A model generated the notes under the pieces. It saw only the letters and a program-made list of their open reading frames with translations, was not told the origin of the DNA and did no database searches. A program made the translations under genes and the position numbers. Positions 44,481 to 56,739 of a DNA stretch of 64,000 nt are shown here, piece by piece (positions within the stretch are counted from its first letter, which is position 1; each line of letters starts with the position of its first letter). Origin of the DNA: Rhyacichthys aspro (lineage: Eukaryota > Chordata > Actinopteri > Gobiiformes > Rhyacichthyidae); NCBI GenBank assembly GCA_036850595.1, contig CM072151.1, positions 19,879,307 to 19,943,306 of the forward strand, given 5' to 3'.

Positions 44481-46440
44481 CTTCAGCCTCCTCTAATCGC
44501 ACCAGTAAGAGCCGTCTGGAAGCGAGCTTGATGTAGTCAAACTATCTAAACAGCGCCAGCGGGGGCCTCACGATCAGCCCCACTGATGCAGATACTTTTG
44601 GACACGGCAGAGTGTGCTGCAATGCTGCTTCGCACTGCTGCCATCCTCTCGCCATCTCATCTCCAATGGGGAATCAGATGTGACCCGGGTGCCATGTTTG
44701 CCTGTTTCGCCCATGGTGAACAGCAGACAAATGAAGCAGAATCGCAGACACCGTTTCCCCCACTGCGTAGTTCTCTGTTCGCTGCTGAAAAGCCATTTGG
44801 AGATTGGTGCTGAAACCAAACTGTTACTCGTCTCTTGTCTTTGTGGAACAGCGAGGACGCACTTGTCTCCCTGCGTTCCGACTGAAGCACTGCCCTCAGC
44901 CCTTGGGGAAATGATATAATGAGGATCTCTATGCCTGCACTCTGCCTCATTTCAATTGTAAACGCTGCGCACACCCTGCACTTTGGACCAGTGATGGTTG
45001 CATTATGGGCCGCGCTCACAATGTGACAGTCCATCATGTCCGCACAATGTGCCACTTCACATTTTACTGCTGTCTCCCTCAGTTTATTTTACATGAGTCC
45101 TTTTATGGCCGACACTGGGTTGGAGGAGCAACACAATGCCCATTACGCCTAAAAAACAATATATCCACACAGGTTACACTTTGAGTTGTAACATCCTGGT
45201 TAGCAGCAGAAAAAACAGAATTAATATATAAAAAAAAACTCCCTGACCTATTGATGATTACAGATTTGTAAGTTGTAAAATGTGTTTTTGTATTCTCATT
45301 TCTCTGAAGTCATATGAATTAAATTTGTATTTTCATTTTGACGCTCCTGAAAAAAATCCAGAAAAAAATCATCATTGGCTAATTTCACAAAAATATTACT
45401 GAGCATGTATTTTGTAATTTACCTTTTACAACGACTGCCCCGGTGCACCATGAAGACGCAAAAAGCTAATTGAGGTGAGTTCTAGTTAACACACTAAGCC
45501 TATTTACTGGCGGAGCTTAGGCAGAAGGTAGCAATTAGCAAAAACAAGGTTAGCGAGTTAACAAGGTTAATGAGTGACACTTGAGGTCAGAGGTCACCAC
45601 ACTTTCAAAAACAAGCGACGACCGCAAACCTCCAATTTACACACACCGGTCCAACCCCCTTAGCCTTAATATTGACAAATGCATAACAGCAGTGTCAAGT
45701 GCTCAGGGGTGATCTACTTTTCTTTTTTTTTTTCTCCCTGGAGTACACCGCAGAAACATATTCTCTTCAAACAATCCCAATGACAGCCAAATAGCCTGCT
45801 TGTCGCTTGTAAAAAACCTTCTAATGATGCGTGTCGGGGGAGCGCCCTGGCTTCTTGTAGCAGACGACTCCCCTGTGTACCGGGGGAAAGCAGAAGGGGA
45901 AAAAAATAATCATGTTTCCCCCAAATCATTCCGAGTCGTAAAAGCCAACGACGCATCTAAACAAGGCCCGCTTCTCTCCCGGATCCACCGCCGTTTCTGT
46001 GCTTCTGCGTTCTTCTGATCCGCTAAGTCAACATTCATTACAATAACCATTAAACTTCCATTTTCAAGCACAGGCGCTGACGGGAATATGTATTGCGAAG
46101 ATATTGGACATGATAGGTACAAGAGCGGATGCATACGCTGTGATTGCCTTACAGTGTGACACGTCGAGGCAACTGTTCCATCCCTCTGCATACATTTCGA
46201 GGTCGAACCCGGCACCCTTTCATATTATAATTAGAACAAAAAATGGGAGCAAGTTGGATGTTTGCTGTCTGGGGCTTAATGTTCCCTTGTGAAAGTACAG
46301 AAAATCCTGAGGTGTTTCCTGACATGAGATTTGGTAACAGGCTGCTGCTTCGGTCCCACAGGTTTAAAGTTGAAATCCTATCTTTAATTCCATGCAGTTA
46401 TTACAAAGTTGAGCCGTTTAATTGGTCAAGGTGACAACTT
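44481..46440. promoter_or_regulatory. Candidate regulatory region with a DR1 site
   Basis: Two complex patches (44481-45120 and 45770-46440) flank AT-rich DNA. Motifs include AAAAGCTAATTGAGGTGAG, the DR1 at 45584-45596, and GCCGTTTAATTGGTC, which contains CCGTTTA at 46414-46420 (TAAACGG on minus). ORFs of up to 132 codons on both strands lack domains. Confidence 0.33.
45584..45596 (+). promoter_or_regulatory. Perfect DR1 nuclear-receptor site
   Basis: AGGTCA-G-AGGTCA. It lies just after a 17-bp tandem repeat of ACAAGGTTA units at 45544-45577. Occupancy unknown. Confidence 0.42.
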
Positions 46441-47410
46441 TGTATCGCTTTTAGTTGAAATTGGAAGATAGTTCAACTCTTACGGTTAAAAGTTTATAAT
46501 TATTTCCCTTGGAATCCTGTAAACTTAATATGGTTGAGTGGATGAGAGGTAAAACTAGGCAAAAGCTGCAGACAATATCTTAAATGGCAAAGGCAGACGC
46601 TAAAGCTGTTCAGAATGAAAATTTAAGATATTTGCTGTTCACGATGACAGCTACCACTGTATCTAGTGTAACTGCCAGATATATGCAAAAATATGGCATC
46701 GGATATAAAGAAAAAAATGTTTTGGAAGTAAATTTAACATGTGTTTGAGATATGAAACCTTTTTTTTTATCTTACTGTAATAACTTCAAAAGTGTGTACA
46801 AAGAACCAAGAAAAAAATTAAGATATTCTTGTTTATTTTGAGCCAAGGCAACTTAAGTCGATATGTAGGAACTGCCAGTAGAACTACTCACAACAGTCTA
46901 CATAACACGGTGTTTTGTAAGAGTACCCATGTGACCAGAGCAAATAGAGTCTGTGGATCATAAATAAGTGAAGCAGTTTAAAAGTGAATGCACAAAAACC
47001 CTTCAGTTGTTTAGATCAATGTACATTACACAGAATGAAACATCATGTAAAAGAATTTCAGAATGACTGATGTAAGCAGGGTCAGTAATAGTGCACTAGC
47101 AAGTGTCAGTGTTCTTATTGTCTGTACTGATATGCATTTTTTAATTAATGAGATATTCACAATAATGACTAAGCTACTGATCTGATTCAAAACAACAGAG
47201 TCAAAAGGCAGGTTACTATATTACTACATTTAGAGTATTGTAAATGTGATCAGATTAATCTATGTTTTGTCCTAATCCCTCTTGAGGTATTGTGTTATTC
47301 TATTGACAGTTATTCATGGGTAACAGCCTCCTGTTTAAATAACACTAGCCTGGTGTTTTGTTCTTCAGGGATCAGGCTAGTTCTTTGTCAGATCACAGTC
47401 TCCATTAAAA
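46441..47410. other. AT-rich intergenic
   Basis: Nothing recognised. Confidence 0.5.
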
Positions 47411-47900
47411 CCATATCTTTTTCATGTTCACTGAGCAGATGACAGGGCGGCCAATGAGAGAACAGGAGGCTCCATGTCTTAATGCCAAGAAAGTGGGAGT
47501 GCTAACGGGCCCTGATTAGCTCCGTTTATCTCTAATTAATTACCTTTACCTAATTAGATGCTCTGTTTCAGCTAGACATGGAGTCAAGTAGACTAGATTA
47601 TTAGTGTGCTCATCAGGCCTTTAAAAAGGGCTGAAATTAATGTTACGTGCAAAAGAATCCGCTGCTTTAATTGCACAGGTGTTGCCTTATGGCAACACTT
47701 CATCATCCACTGCTCCCCAAGATTATTAGCAAGGATTCATACAAAGGGACTGTTCTGTGAGCAGCACCGTCGCTACAGCTCATTAGTTAGGCTTGTTATT
47801 GTATTATTTATTACATTTGGCCTTCCCCCATTGCCCATATTGATTCATAGGCCCTATTTTTTTACCTCCTCTTCTCCTGGGCTGTCTGTTATTTCATAGC
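47411..47900. promoter_or_regulatory. Strong candidate enhancer: homeodomain cluster plus RFX-like palindrome
   Basis: Within 250 bp: GGCCAATGAG, CCTGATTAGC, CCGTTTA (TAAACGG on minus, 47522-47528), TAATTAATTA (47533-47542), TAATTAG (47551-47557), TTTAATTGCAC, and the palindrome GTGTTGCC-TTAT-GGCAACAC (47679-47698). A 97-codon ORF across it has no domain. This is one of the densest motif clusters in the window. Confidence 0.48.
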
Positions 47901-48530
47901 CAGTTAGTCTAATTTCAAAGCCTGTTTTCACAGAACAGCACCAGGAGCAATAGAGATGAAGAAAGTGGAAGAGTGTGTTTTCATACTTGCATCTCTTTTA
48001 TGAACAGAAGCCCCAATACATTTTAAATAGCTTCTCTTTTCTCTAAACAAGGAAAAACAAAACAACTACAGTTGGGGTGGCAGAATTAATTTGATGATTA
48101 CCAACTTAACATTGATAAAATTACATGAATACATACATAAATCCCCCATGTGGGTTTTGTGAAGTAGATTTTAGATCTGCGCAGATAGGGCCTAAACACC
48201 CCACACACTCTTTGTGTCTTTGTAGAACAGCTGGTTTGCATATGTTGCATGAATAAAAATCATTATTGGGTATATAATGTTAGGCTTTAAACAGTACAAG
48301 ACTGTGTTATGGATGCTGTCTCTGGTCATATATGAAAGTTGAGACTGGTTTGAAAGACTACTGCTTCAGAACGCAGATGGGTGAATTTGACAGTTGTAAA
48401 AGTACAGAGCATTCATCTTAGTGTGTTACTGTACACTGGCACAAGTTGATTGACTATGTATCTTCCTTGTTGCATTGTTCTCTCTAACATTCTCTCTTGC
48501 TCCAAACTCTCATACGTTTGTTGGAAAAGC
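47901..48530. other. AT-rich intergenic
   Basis: Nothing recognised. Confidence 0.5.
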
Positions 48531-50440
48531 GATGCTGACAGCTTGAGGAAGTCCGACGTCCTGCCACTTAAAGTCCGGCAGAGATAATGCGGTGAAGTGA
48601 GTGTTTGCGGGAGAAAGAGCGCCTCGGGGAGCCGCTCCGCTGGACATGCATATGGTCCACTCCCGGTAAGCTTCTCTGGCCCCTCACAACCCCGTCTTAT
48701 GGCACCTTTGCCAATAAGAACGGGCAAGGCAGCTGTAACCAAGCATGCTCAAGGCCACTGACCTGGAAACGTGGCTCAAACCTAGCGAGCCCACTCACTA
48801 GCCCCTACTGGATTTATATGGCCGGGAGAATGTAGAGTAGACCCCCCTCCTCCTCCATCTTTCTCCTTAAGCTTCCTGGCTGTGTTGTTGTTGTTCTTCA
48901 ATACCACTGGAAATGCTCAGTCTGGATATGCATACGAGCATGACAAGGCAGATTAAAATGTCAATATTCTTCACGTCACGTTGGCACAGTTAAGTGTGAC
49001 AGAGGCTGCAGAAGCAAGGGAAAGTCAACAGCTCATTTTTTTAAGTGCTTGACTATAATCGTCTTTAGTCAGCCTTGATGGATATATTAAGACAACCAGC
49101 ACTTTTCATCAGATGTCTGTAAAATATCACACAATATGACACTTTCTTAACAAGGCCCACTTCAGATTTCAATATTTCTAGGTGAAGAAATATCTCCAAG
49201 AATTAAAAGAAAGGCGTGTTTGTTCAATGGTTCGGAATGAGTGAAATTAACAAAGATGATGTGACACTATCTGTCATCAGCCATTACAAATCAATGGGCT
49301 CTCCACCTGCTCGTCTTATTCCCAATGGCTTCACTCGCTTTAAAAGTACAGCGGGTATTTTAATGCGTGATGAAAGCCTCGTTTCCGAGCATGAAATATG
49401 AGGGACATGTGACGAAAGCGACGCGACCCCCTCCCCATCTCGGAAGGCTTTTGAGAAGACGAGACGGGGGAATCAAGCGTCACTTTTGAGATGTGACGAC
49501 GGGGCTTTTCAAGTGAAGTATCTTAACTTGTGTCACGTTTAGAAACAATTAGAAGCCCATTGATGTTTGATGGCGGAGTGGGGAACGGCTCATTTTAGAC
49601 GTTTAGCGTTTCAAGTACACTGTCATCTTCGACTCGCGACAAAAGGCTGCGTTCCAGTGATAGCGTACTGACAGACATTGCTTTAGCTTGTCTTGCGCCC
49701 GTGTCGTAATCAACGTTATCTCGGCGCGGAACAAGTAAAGGTGACCTAAATGTGCTCCATATCGTCCGTTGATGTCGCTTTATTCCTTCTCGTATGATAC
49801 ATATAGGTATGACAACGCGGCACTGATTTGAAGTAGGATGTTCACTGTAGCTTGCTTGATCATTTATGTCTGGAACAACTTCTTTCAAAGCGCCGCAAAG
49901 TTGCATAAGGCCCTCAGCTAGACAAAGGTCACCCAACCCAGAGAACATTTGCGACTCGCTCTCCGGTTTCCTTCGAAGTGTGGGTGGAGCGTGGCGGTGT
50001 CTCTCACACTCCCTCTCCCTGACACGCTCGCGCCGCACTGCTGTCCTCAGCATCTCCGTGGGGCGGTGACTAATTGCCCCCGTAAATCACTGTGCGGGCC
50101 GTGCGATCCTCCGTTTATTTTTCCTGACAGTAATTTAGTGCTTGCTCTTTTACACACTTGTCATGGCGTGTTTTTCCTCACATTAGAGGCTGGTGGAAAA
50201 AGGACGGTAATTAACGGTGCGACGCGTGCTGGCCATGGCTCTTTCATCATAGTGTGATAATTGTGCTCCTTGTCTGTCACAGTAACCTCTCAGTTTCCCC
50301 TGGAACTTCCCCGGTGCTATTTGTCAACCTTGAGAAATAGGGAAGGATTCTGGGGCCTGGCTACGATTCGGCTCGCCTCGCTACCCGTTTTCCTATTTGT
50401 ATCCAGACTGGGTCATTTATATTTCACGTAAAACTTGTCA
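48531..50440. promoter_or_regulatory. Candidate regulatory region, CpG-bearing
   Basis: Complex sequence with many CpGs for this desert (CGACGTCCTGCCACTTAAAG, GAAAGCGACGCGACC, GTGTCGTAATCAACG, GACGGTAATTAACGGTGC). CCGTTTA occurs at 50111-50117 (TAAACGG on minus). The minus-strand ORF at 49595-50053 (152 codons) is open but has no domain and is overlapped by plus-strand ORFs. Regulatory role inferred. Confidence 0.35.
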
Positions 50441-50920
50441 AAAATATTAGCCTTATCCTGCACAGGAAGATAAAAGATATATGGTAAACACAGCTGAGTG
50501 CTTGATAGCTGAGGAGTTCCACATGCTTTTTATTTCCTGGGTCTTCTTTATCCGTGAAAGGAAGGGAGGTCGCAGAGGAGTTGGCAGGGACAGCCTAATA
50601 AACAGTCGCTCCATTCAGAGTGCTGAGATGCAAAAGCAAGGGCAGCGGGAAGCACAGAACAGCTGAGACCAGAGAAAAGCCATTGAATGAACTAATCTAT
50701 TTGCAGGAAAGCCCAGTTCACTCATCTCTTTACAATTTGCACTGGAATAATGCAGTGTATATGCTACAGCACATGTCATATTCTATTTTTATCAGCTGTG
50801 GGCAGGTGATTCACTGTCTACCTTGTTATCCTCTGCTGTTCCATGTTGGGGATGCACAGTATCCATCACCCATAACCTGCACCCCAGAGGTTAAGTCATC
50901 AATAACTTTGCTGCTGAAAA
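50441..50920. other. Intergenic spacer
   Basis: Short ORFs only; nothing recognised. Confidence 0.45.
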
Positions 50921-52740
50921 TATTGCAGAGGACTTGGAGGTTTGCGTAAGGTCCTTCGACTGGCTGTCCACATCTCGCTCTGCGCCGTGTCCCCCCTCTC
51001 TCTCAACTTCTCCTGGATTTTTTAATATCTTTATTCTCCTGTCACAGACAGGGGCTAATGGGATGTGTGGTCAAGATTTCAGGATCCATCACTGGCTTGC
51101 TGAAGAATTAGCATGGGCCCCATGCATCAGCTGCCAGAGCTGTCAGGCTGCTGTCTGCCGCGCTTCATTATAGCACTGGCACTGCGCTGGCTGTCTCCCC
51201 TCTGCGCTCGCTTCTCCCCAGCCACGAGCCCGGGCCTACCACACCCCTCAATGTCAGCCCTGGTCACCAGCCACTAAATTAGGATACACTGTGGCGCTTT
51301 TAGGAATTAGGGAGTAGAGCGGACACAGCAAGAGTCTGCAGAGGATGCTCTAAGAGACAAGCGTTCACCCTCCCTCCTCTTATCCTTTCACTCCTCCTCT
51401 CTCTTTATGACACAGCTCCAAGTCTTATTTTTCCCTTTTTATCAGGAGGAAAAACTCTTTAAAACTATTAGGCTAATTAAGCAGCATTTGGCCCCTGTCG
51501 TGCTGAAGGAACTGTTTGATTACTGTGTCCCTCTGGTTAGGAGTAGGGGCTACTGCTCTCATTTTTTTGGTGGCTAACCCCCTTGTGCCTCATTCAGAGC
51601 CTGGACCCAGAAAAGCCCCTGGAGAGCCATTCTTTATGTCTCCTCTGCAGCAGATTAGAGCAGCAGCGCTAAGAAGGTCACAGTGAAAATGAAGAGAGCA
51701 AAGCAGGACTACAGCTGGGGACCCTGCCCCGCTCCTTTCCCTCTTCCTCTTATTAGCAAATCAAAGCTGCCCACAGAAAGATTCACACTCCTCACCTGAT
51801 TTTGTCCTTTTCCGCTAATCACATAGCCACTTTGCCTTGACTGACAGTTTTCTTTATAATTGGCCCATGATCTGGCAAGGATCTAATAACCAGAAAATCC
51901 CCTCTGAGGGTCCGCCGGGCTTGGCCGACCTGTCTCCACACACACCATCCCCCTATTGCCATCTGCAAAGGGCCGTTGCCATGCCACACTGTTTGTGCAC
52001 GACAGCGGCGAGCTAATCTCAACGTTCAATAATGGTGTGAATATTCAATGAGCGGCCCAGGCCCGGGATCCGCACTAGCACACTCTAATTACTGTTCATT
52101 TGCCAGAGTATCAAAGCCTAATTACTGTTCATTTTAATGCTCCAGAGGAAAGGCAGCAGAGTCAAGGCAGGGTTAGAGGAAGATGCCCTGGAGAGATCAG
52201 TCAGTCAGTCTTTATCCGTCTCCCTGCTACACGCTTCATTGTCTTTGTGTACATCCGCCGCCATGTATTCCTACATCTACGCTCTGCTGTGGGTTTTATT
52301 GTGCGAGCAAACATTCAAAATGTCTTCAAACAAACACGTTAATCAATCACACAGGCAGCTCAGAGCAGAGAAAAAAGAGAAGACATGAGAGCACAAGACG
52401 AAGGCAAGAGACAGGGTCCATAATCCCGAGCTTATTGTTGCTTTTCTCTTCTTTATCTGTTTAATGTGTTTTGGGTAAATATCAGACAAGAGAAGGGAGG
52501 GGACTGCCGTCATATTGTCTTTGCCTTCACCACAAGAAAGCTCGTTTCTTCCTTCCCACCTAATCCTGACAGAAGCCACCACAATCACTATCTGCCACCC
52601 ATTTGACAGTTTCTGTCACCAATTAGCAGCTAAATCAGCCTCTCTCCAAACAAGAAAACGCTGCAATTTATATGTCTATTATTTAGCGCTTGTCTGAGTG
52701 GCTTTTCACTCACTCTCTCGCTCCTGTGCGTTGAAGTAGT
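50921..52740. promoter_or_regulatory. Candidate conserved noncoding block
   Basis: Complex sequence with cores GGGGCTAATGGG, GAAGAATTAGCATGGGCCC, TATTAGGCTAATTAAGCAGC, TTTATAATTGGCCC and CGAGCTAATCTC, and the paired CTAATTACTGTTCATTT repeats. There is no ORF with a domain. A multi-element enhancer cluster is the simplest reading. Confidence 0.43.
52085..52134 (+). repeat. 17-bp direct repeat of a TAATTA site, spaced 33 bp
   Basis: CTAATTACTGTTCATTT occurs perfectly at 52085-52101 and 52118-52134. The offset of 33 bp is about three turns of B-DNA, so both copies face the same side of the helix. Confidence 0.85.
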
Positions 52741-53290
52741 CGACGGGTGGTTCAGTGGTCGTCTCAGATCTCAGCGCTCCCTGCATGGGCACAGGAGGCC
52801 ATGGTGGGCGGGAACAGACCCTGTCTTTCTCTATCAGGAAGTTTGTCTAGTCAATTTTCTAGCCTTGCACCATTACATTTACAAGGCATGGACAAGGCTT
52901 TTTAATGAGGCACACCAAGCTGTTCACGGCTTTCCCCATGATAGGATGTTAAATGAAAAGCTGCGTGCAACATGCGAGCTTTGTTATCATTCAATCTGCT
53001 TGAGACCACAAACTGGTCATTATCCAGCCATTATTTTCCTTGATTTACAATCACTGGCGGAGGAGCCAATTGCTGCGGTGTGTTCTCCCCTCGGTGGGAC
53101 CGATGGAAACCAGCTTGAAAATTTGCATTTACATGATCCGGCTGAGCAGCTTATTAGATCTGGATATTTATTTTCCACTTAAAGCAATGTTTGATTACAC
53201 TTTAATAACGAACAGGAAAACCACTGAGCTGCTTGGGACCAAGGCGGCATGCCCAGTGGTTTCACTGGGATTTTCTGTGATGAACTGAGA
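52741..53290. promoter_or_regulatory. Candidate regulatory element
   Basis: Complex sequence at 52860-53220 (CAGCCATTATTTTCCTTG, GGAGCCAATTGCTGCGG, GCAGCTTATTAGATCTGG, ACACTTTAATAACG). ORFs of 105 and 82 codons overlap without domains. Confidence 0.38.
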
Positions 53291-53940
53291 GGGACAAAGA
53301 TAAGTCAGATTAGCTACTGCAGAACCAAAAGGCAATACAAGTGGATTTACTGGACACAGTTATACAGGCTGCAAAGGGGGGCGTGTCAATCTTTCCCAAA
53401 GAGCCAAGCTATGCACAGGACAGCAAAGAAAAAAAACAAAAATCAAAATCTGTGGATCTGTGCATCCCATTCAGCCACACAATAAAAGGCTAATGGTGAG
53501 GGCAAACATTCTGGTGATAATTCAGTCTTAGAAATGGCCTGTTAGCCACTTAGCAGGACTAGTTGCAGTAGTAATGTTGCAGGTGTGAAGTGTTTCCATC
53601 TTTATCCCACAGCACAAGGTAGTAAAAGAGGTATCACAGAGGTCAGACATATGACAATGGGACATATTGAGTAGCAGTAAATAGCATTTGTATTTATTCA
53701 TGCCAATTAGCCATGTGCTTTTGGGTTTTGATTTCATTTAGCACTTTTTTTCATCTTTTTTTTTAACTTTTTTTACTGTAAAGATAGCTTGTGTGGCATG
53801 TTAGAATAAAAGAAGACGTATGGAGCAACCAAGAAGACTTTTTGGAAAGCGAAACTTGCCCTAATGAGGAGCATAAAAGAAACAAAAGAGCAACTTTTAG
53901 CCTTCAGTATTCTTTCTTTAAACTACACTTGTTTTCTTTG
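53291..53940. other. AT-rich intergenic
   Basis: T-rich tracts near 53745-53775. Nothing recognised. Confidence 0.5.
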
Positions 53941-54340
53941 AGCTAAATGTGCAATATCTACATTGTTCGCCGACGGATGCGCCGATATTGGCCTGATACT
54001 CACTTCTCGTCCTCCGAAGCCGCACTGATACCACTTAATGTCAGGTTCCCCTCTAATTGAGCAGGTATAGGCGGAGGAGCGGCGCTGTCAGCAGATGGGA
54101 AATATTGTAGCATAAATGGTGATGACATTCAAGCAGACTGCAAATTAAGCTCTGTTAGGCTGTCAAGAGGAGGAGGAAAAAATAGCTCCTTTAATACGAG
54201 CAATTTGATAAGACATCTGACACAGTTCCGAGTTCAGTGAAGCTCCGTCGTTGTCAGCGGTTGATAATATTGCCGTCTTCTCAGTTTCTCCGACCTCTAT
54301 TAAATCCAAACTTGTCACGATATTACGGAGCGATGCGTCT
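53941..54340. promoter_or_regulatory. Candidate regulatory element
   Basis: CpG-bearing, complex sequence with CCACTTAATGTCAGG, CCTCTAATTGAGCAGG, TGCAAATTAAGCTCTG and a CCGATATTGGCC block. Confidence 0.38.
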
Positions 54341-55040
54341 AAAGCTGTGTCAGTGATAGTTCATTCAAGGATTTGTTGCTCAATGTTTCATGCATGCGGC
54401 GTCAAAAATATTCATCCTGTCGATTCTACTTTGCTTTTGTTCACTGACCAAGTTCTGCCTGGTTATCTGGCAATCTTATGGATGGAGTTTAATCTCTCAT
54501 CTGATATACTTTATGGACAGATCGAAAAGTTTTTGCTCCCAGGTTTATTTTTAACTTGTGTTGTCAGTTTCTTCGGCCATTTACATTCCCAGTGGTGATT
54601 TTGTATCATTTAAAGAATTTTTAAAAGAGGAAAAGAGCAAAAATTGGCAAAAATCCGGAAGTTGGTGGCCTCTTTAACAGGTCTCTTCATAAATTGGGGA
54701 CTATAAGAAGAATCCTTTGAGGACATGGCATTTTTTCACTCAAAAAAGAAAAAAAATGTTTCAAAGGAGTCTTAAAAAATGCAAGGGGCTAAACTAATGG
54801 TAATAATAATTTTTTGGGGATTTGGACACAATAAAGGACTCTACAACTCAGTAAGAGAGAATTGTGTTGATCAAGCAAGTTGGATCACAAGATATACATT
54901 ACATATTGGAGTGTCTGGTCATCCGGGGTTGGGTTTTCTTCATTTTGATGGTTACCTGGCATGAAAGATGATCTTGAGACTACATTTTTTTTGCCTATAA
55001 AGTCTGTAGTGTAACTTTTATTAAGTCTCGTAATAGCTAA
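54341..55040. other. AT-rich intergenic
   Basis: A 115-codon plus-strand ORF (54251-54598) ends in a hydrophobic stretch but has no recognised family. Nothing else. Confidence 0.4.
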
Positions 55041-55060
55041 AATAAATCAGATTCTGATTC
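55041..55060 (+). mobile_element. Non-LTR retrotransposon 3' tail-like motif
   Basis: AATAAATCAGATTCTGATTC resembles the GATTCT-repeat tail seen on some fish LINEs. No upstream LINE coding sequence is recognisable, so this is at most a 5'-truncated stub. Confidence 0.4.
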
Positions 55061-56739
55061 TTTTCCAAAAGATCATCATGGGATGTTTTCAGGTGTTTAC
55101 CCAGCCTTTACACACTGCACCCCTTCAGTTTTCACACATCTCCTCCACCTCCTCCATTATTGTTAGTCCTCTGTTTAGGGGTTCCTATCAAACGTTCTCT
55201 TTCCACAGGCAACGGGCGAGAAAATCCAATCTATTTGAAGTTAAATCTGAACAACTTTATTCTAACTTAGTAAAAACATTTTCACACATGGAGTCGAAAG
55301 TACTCTCTCTGTAGAGTGGGGTATTTGCACATTAGCAAAAACGCTATGTCTGATAATATGGGTTTTTCTGCAAAGTTGTGTTCTGCTGTATCTTTTGCTG
55401 TGGGACTGCTGAAACATAATCAAGGCCAGTTATGCCGGACTCAAACCTTGTTAATGAGAAGCTTATGGAACAGTGGGCTGTGGGAATATTGGGTTCCAAA
55501 CACAAACTTTCAGGCAAACTCTCCATCGAGCAGAGAACAAAAAAACAAAACAAAAAAAACACTGCACATTTTCGCAAATAGCTTTAAGCAGAAAGCAGTA
55601 TTGTGGTAAGTGAACGGCTCTGTACCTCACACATGTATAAAGCATGGAAACAGACTCAAAGCTGACAATGCACTAAGGCTTCCTAAGATCCATCATCAAC
55701 ACTAACATATAACTGAATTTCTAAAATACGCTAAATGGGTTCAGGTTATAGTTAAGTGGCAGTGGCATATCATGGTGACGCATAAAATCTACTGAGGAGG
55801 TTTTATTCAGGAAAACACATAATAATACACATGGTTAGTGTTTAGTTTAAATAAAGCTCAAAAGACCATTTTGAGAGACAGCTGCTGTGACAGAGAATGT
55901 TTTGTGATATGAAATGAGATAATTTGTTCAAGAGTCATGGAGTTTTTAGACAACCAAGTTTTTCATTGGTTGACTCAGTCCTAATTTTGTCATTGTTGTA
56001 TCTGCTGTGTAAATAAGTTCTCATATCAGTATTTGGTAAGTAGACAAATGTATTTTCGGTCTGACAAAAACTTGTATTGATTTTTTCTCTTATGTTTTGT
56101 TTATCATTTGCAACAAGTGTAAGCAACAATTATGACTCATGTTTCACAGTTATCCCCTTTCTAAAACATTACATATTTCACTTTACCGTTAAAATTCACA
56201 TATTTGGACCTTTTCTCTCCTTACAAATCCATTTTTAGTTCACACAGAGTTGTCCCTGGTCATTGAAAAGCTATTGGCAGTGACTGTACCAAACAAAGGC
56301 TGTCCCTCCTGACAGGACATATGGGAATAGAAAACAAATGAGGATGTCATCCAAAGCAGAAGTGGAATATACAACAGGACTGCGTGCTGTAATTGCTTAT
56401 GGACATTTGCTTTAAGCCAAGTGATGTTGCACTTGACTTAATCAATATTTGCCTTAAGAATCCATTTATAACCAAGTCAGCGTTGATGAATAAGTGGCGA
56501 TAGACAGTATCTCTAGTGTAAAGTGAGAGGTCGTGCTCCGTGGAGGGGGAGGTGAAGGTGAGGTGCATCTCATGAGGTCTTCTCTCTGGACTTCAGGATG
56601 ATGCATGTGCTCCCAACAATGGGCTCATTACACCGAAACACCAGACTCCTCAGAGACAGACTACATTGACTATCTCTACATGAACTTGAGCATCCAGCTT
56701 TTCATCAGATTTCTATCACAGCTAAATGAATATGCATGT
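55061..56739. other. AT-rich intergenic
   Basis: Short ORFs on both strands; no gene or repeat family recognised. Confidence 0.45.

Noticed and set aside
44555..44570. CTCF-like core CCAGCGGGGGC
   Set aside because: Two core positions deviate from the usual consensus and I cannot score it. Not enough to call an insulator.
49595..50053. 152-codon minus-strand ORF
   Set aside because: No recognisable domain or splice partners; overlapped by plus-strand ORFs; CpG-rich noncoding DNA explains the open frame.
52745..52759. tRNA A-box-like GGGTGGTTCAGTGGT
   Set aside because: Matches the 5' part of a glycine/glutamate tRNA, but no B box, acceptor pairing or anticodon arm follows. At most a fragment.
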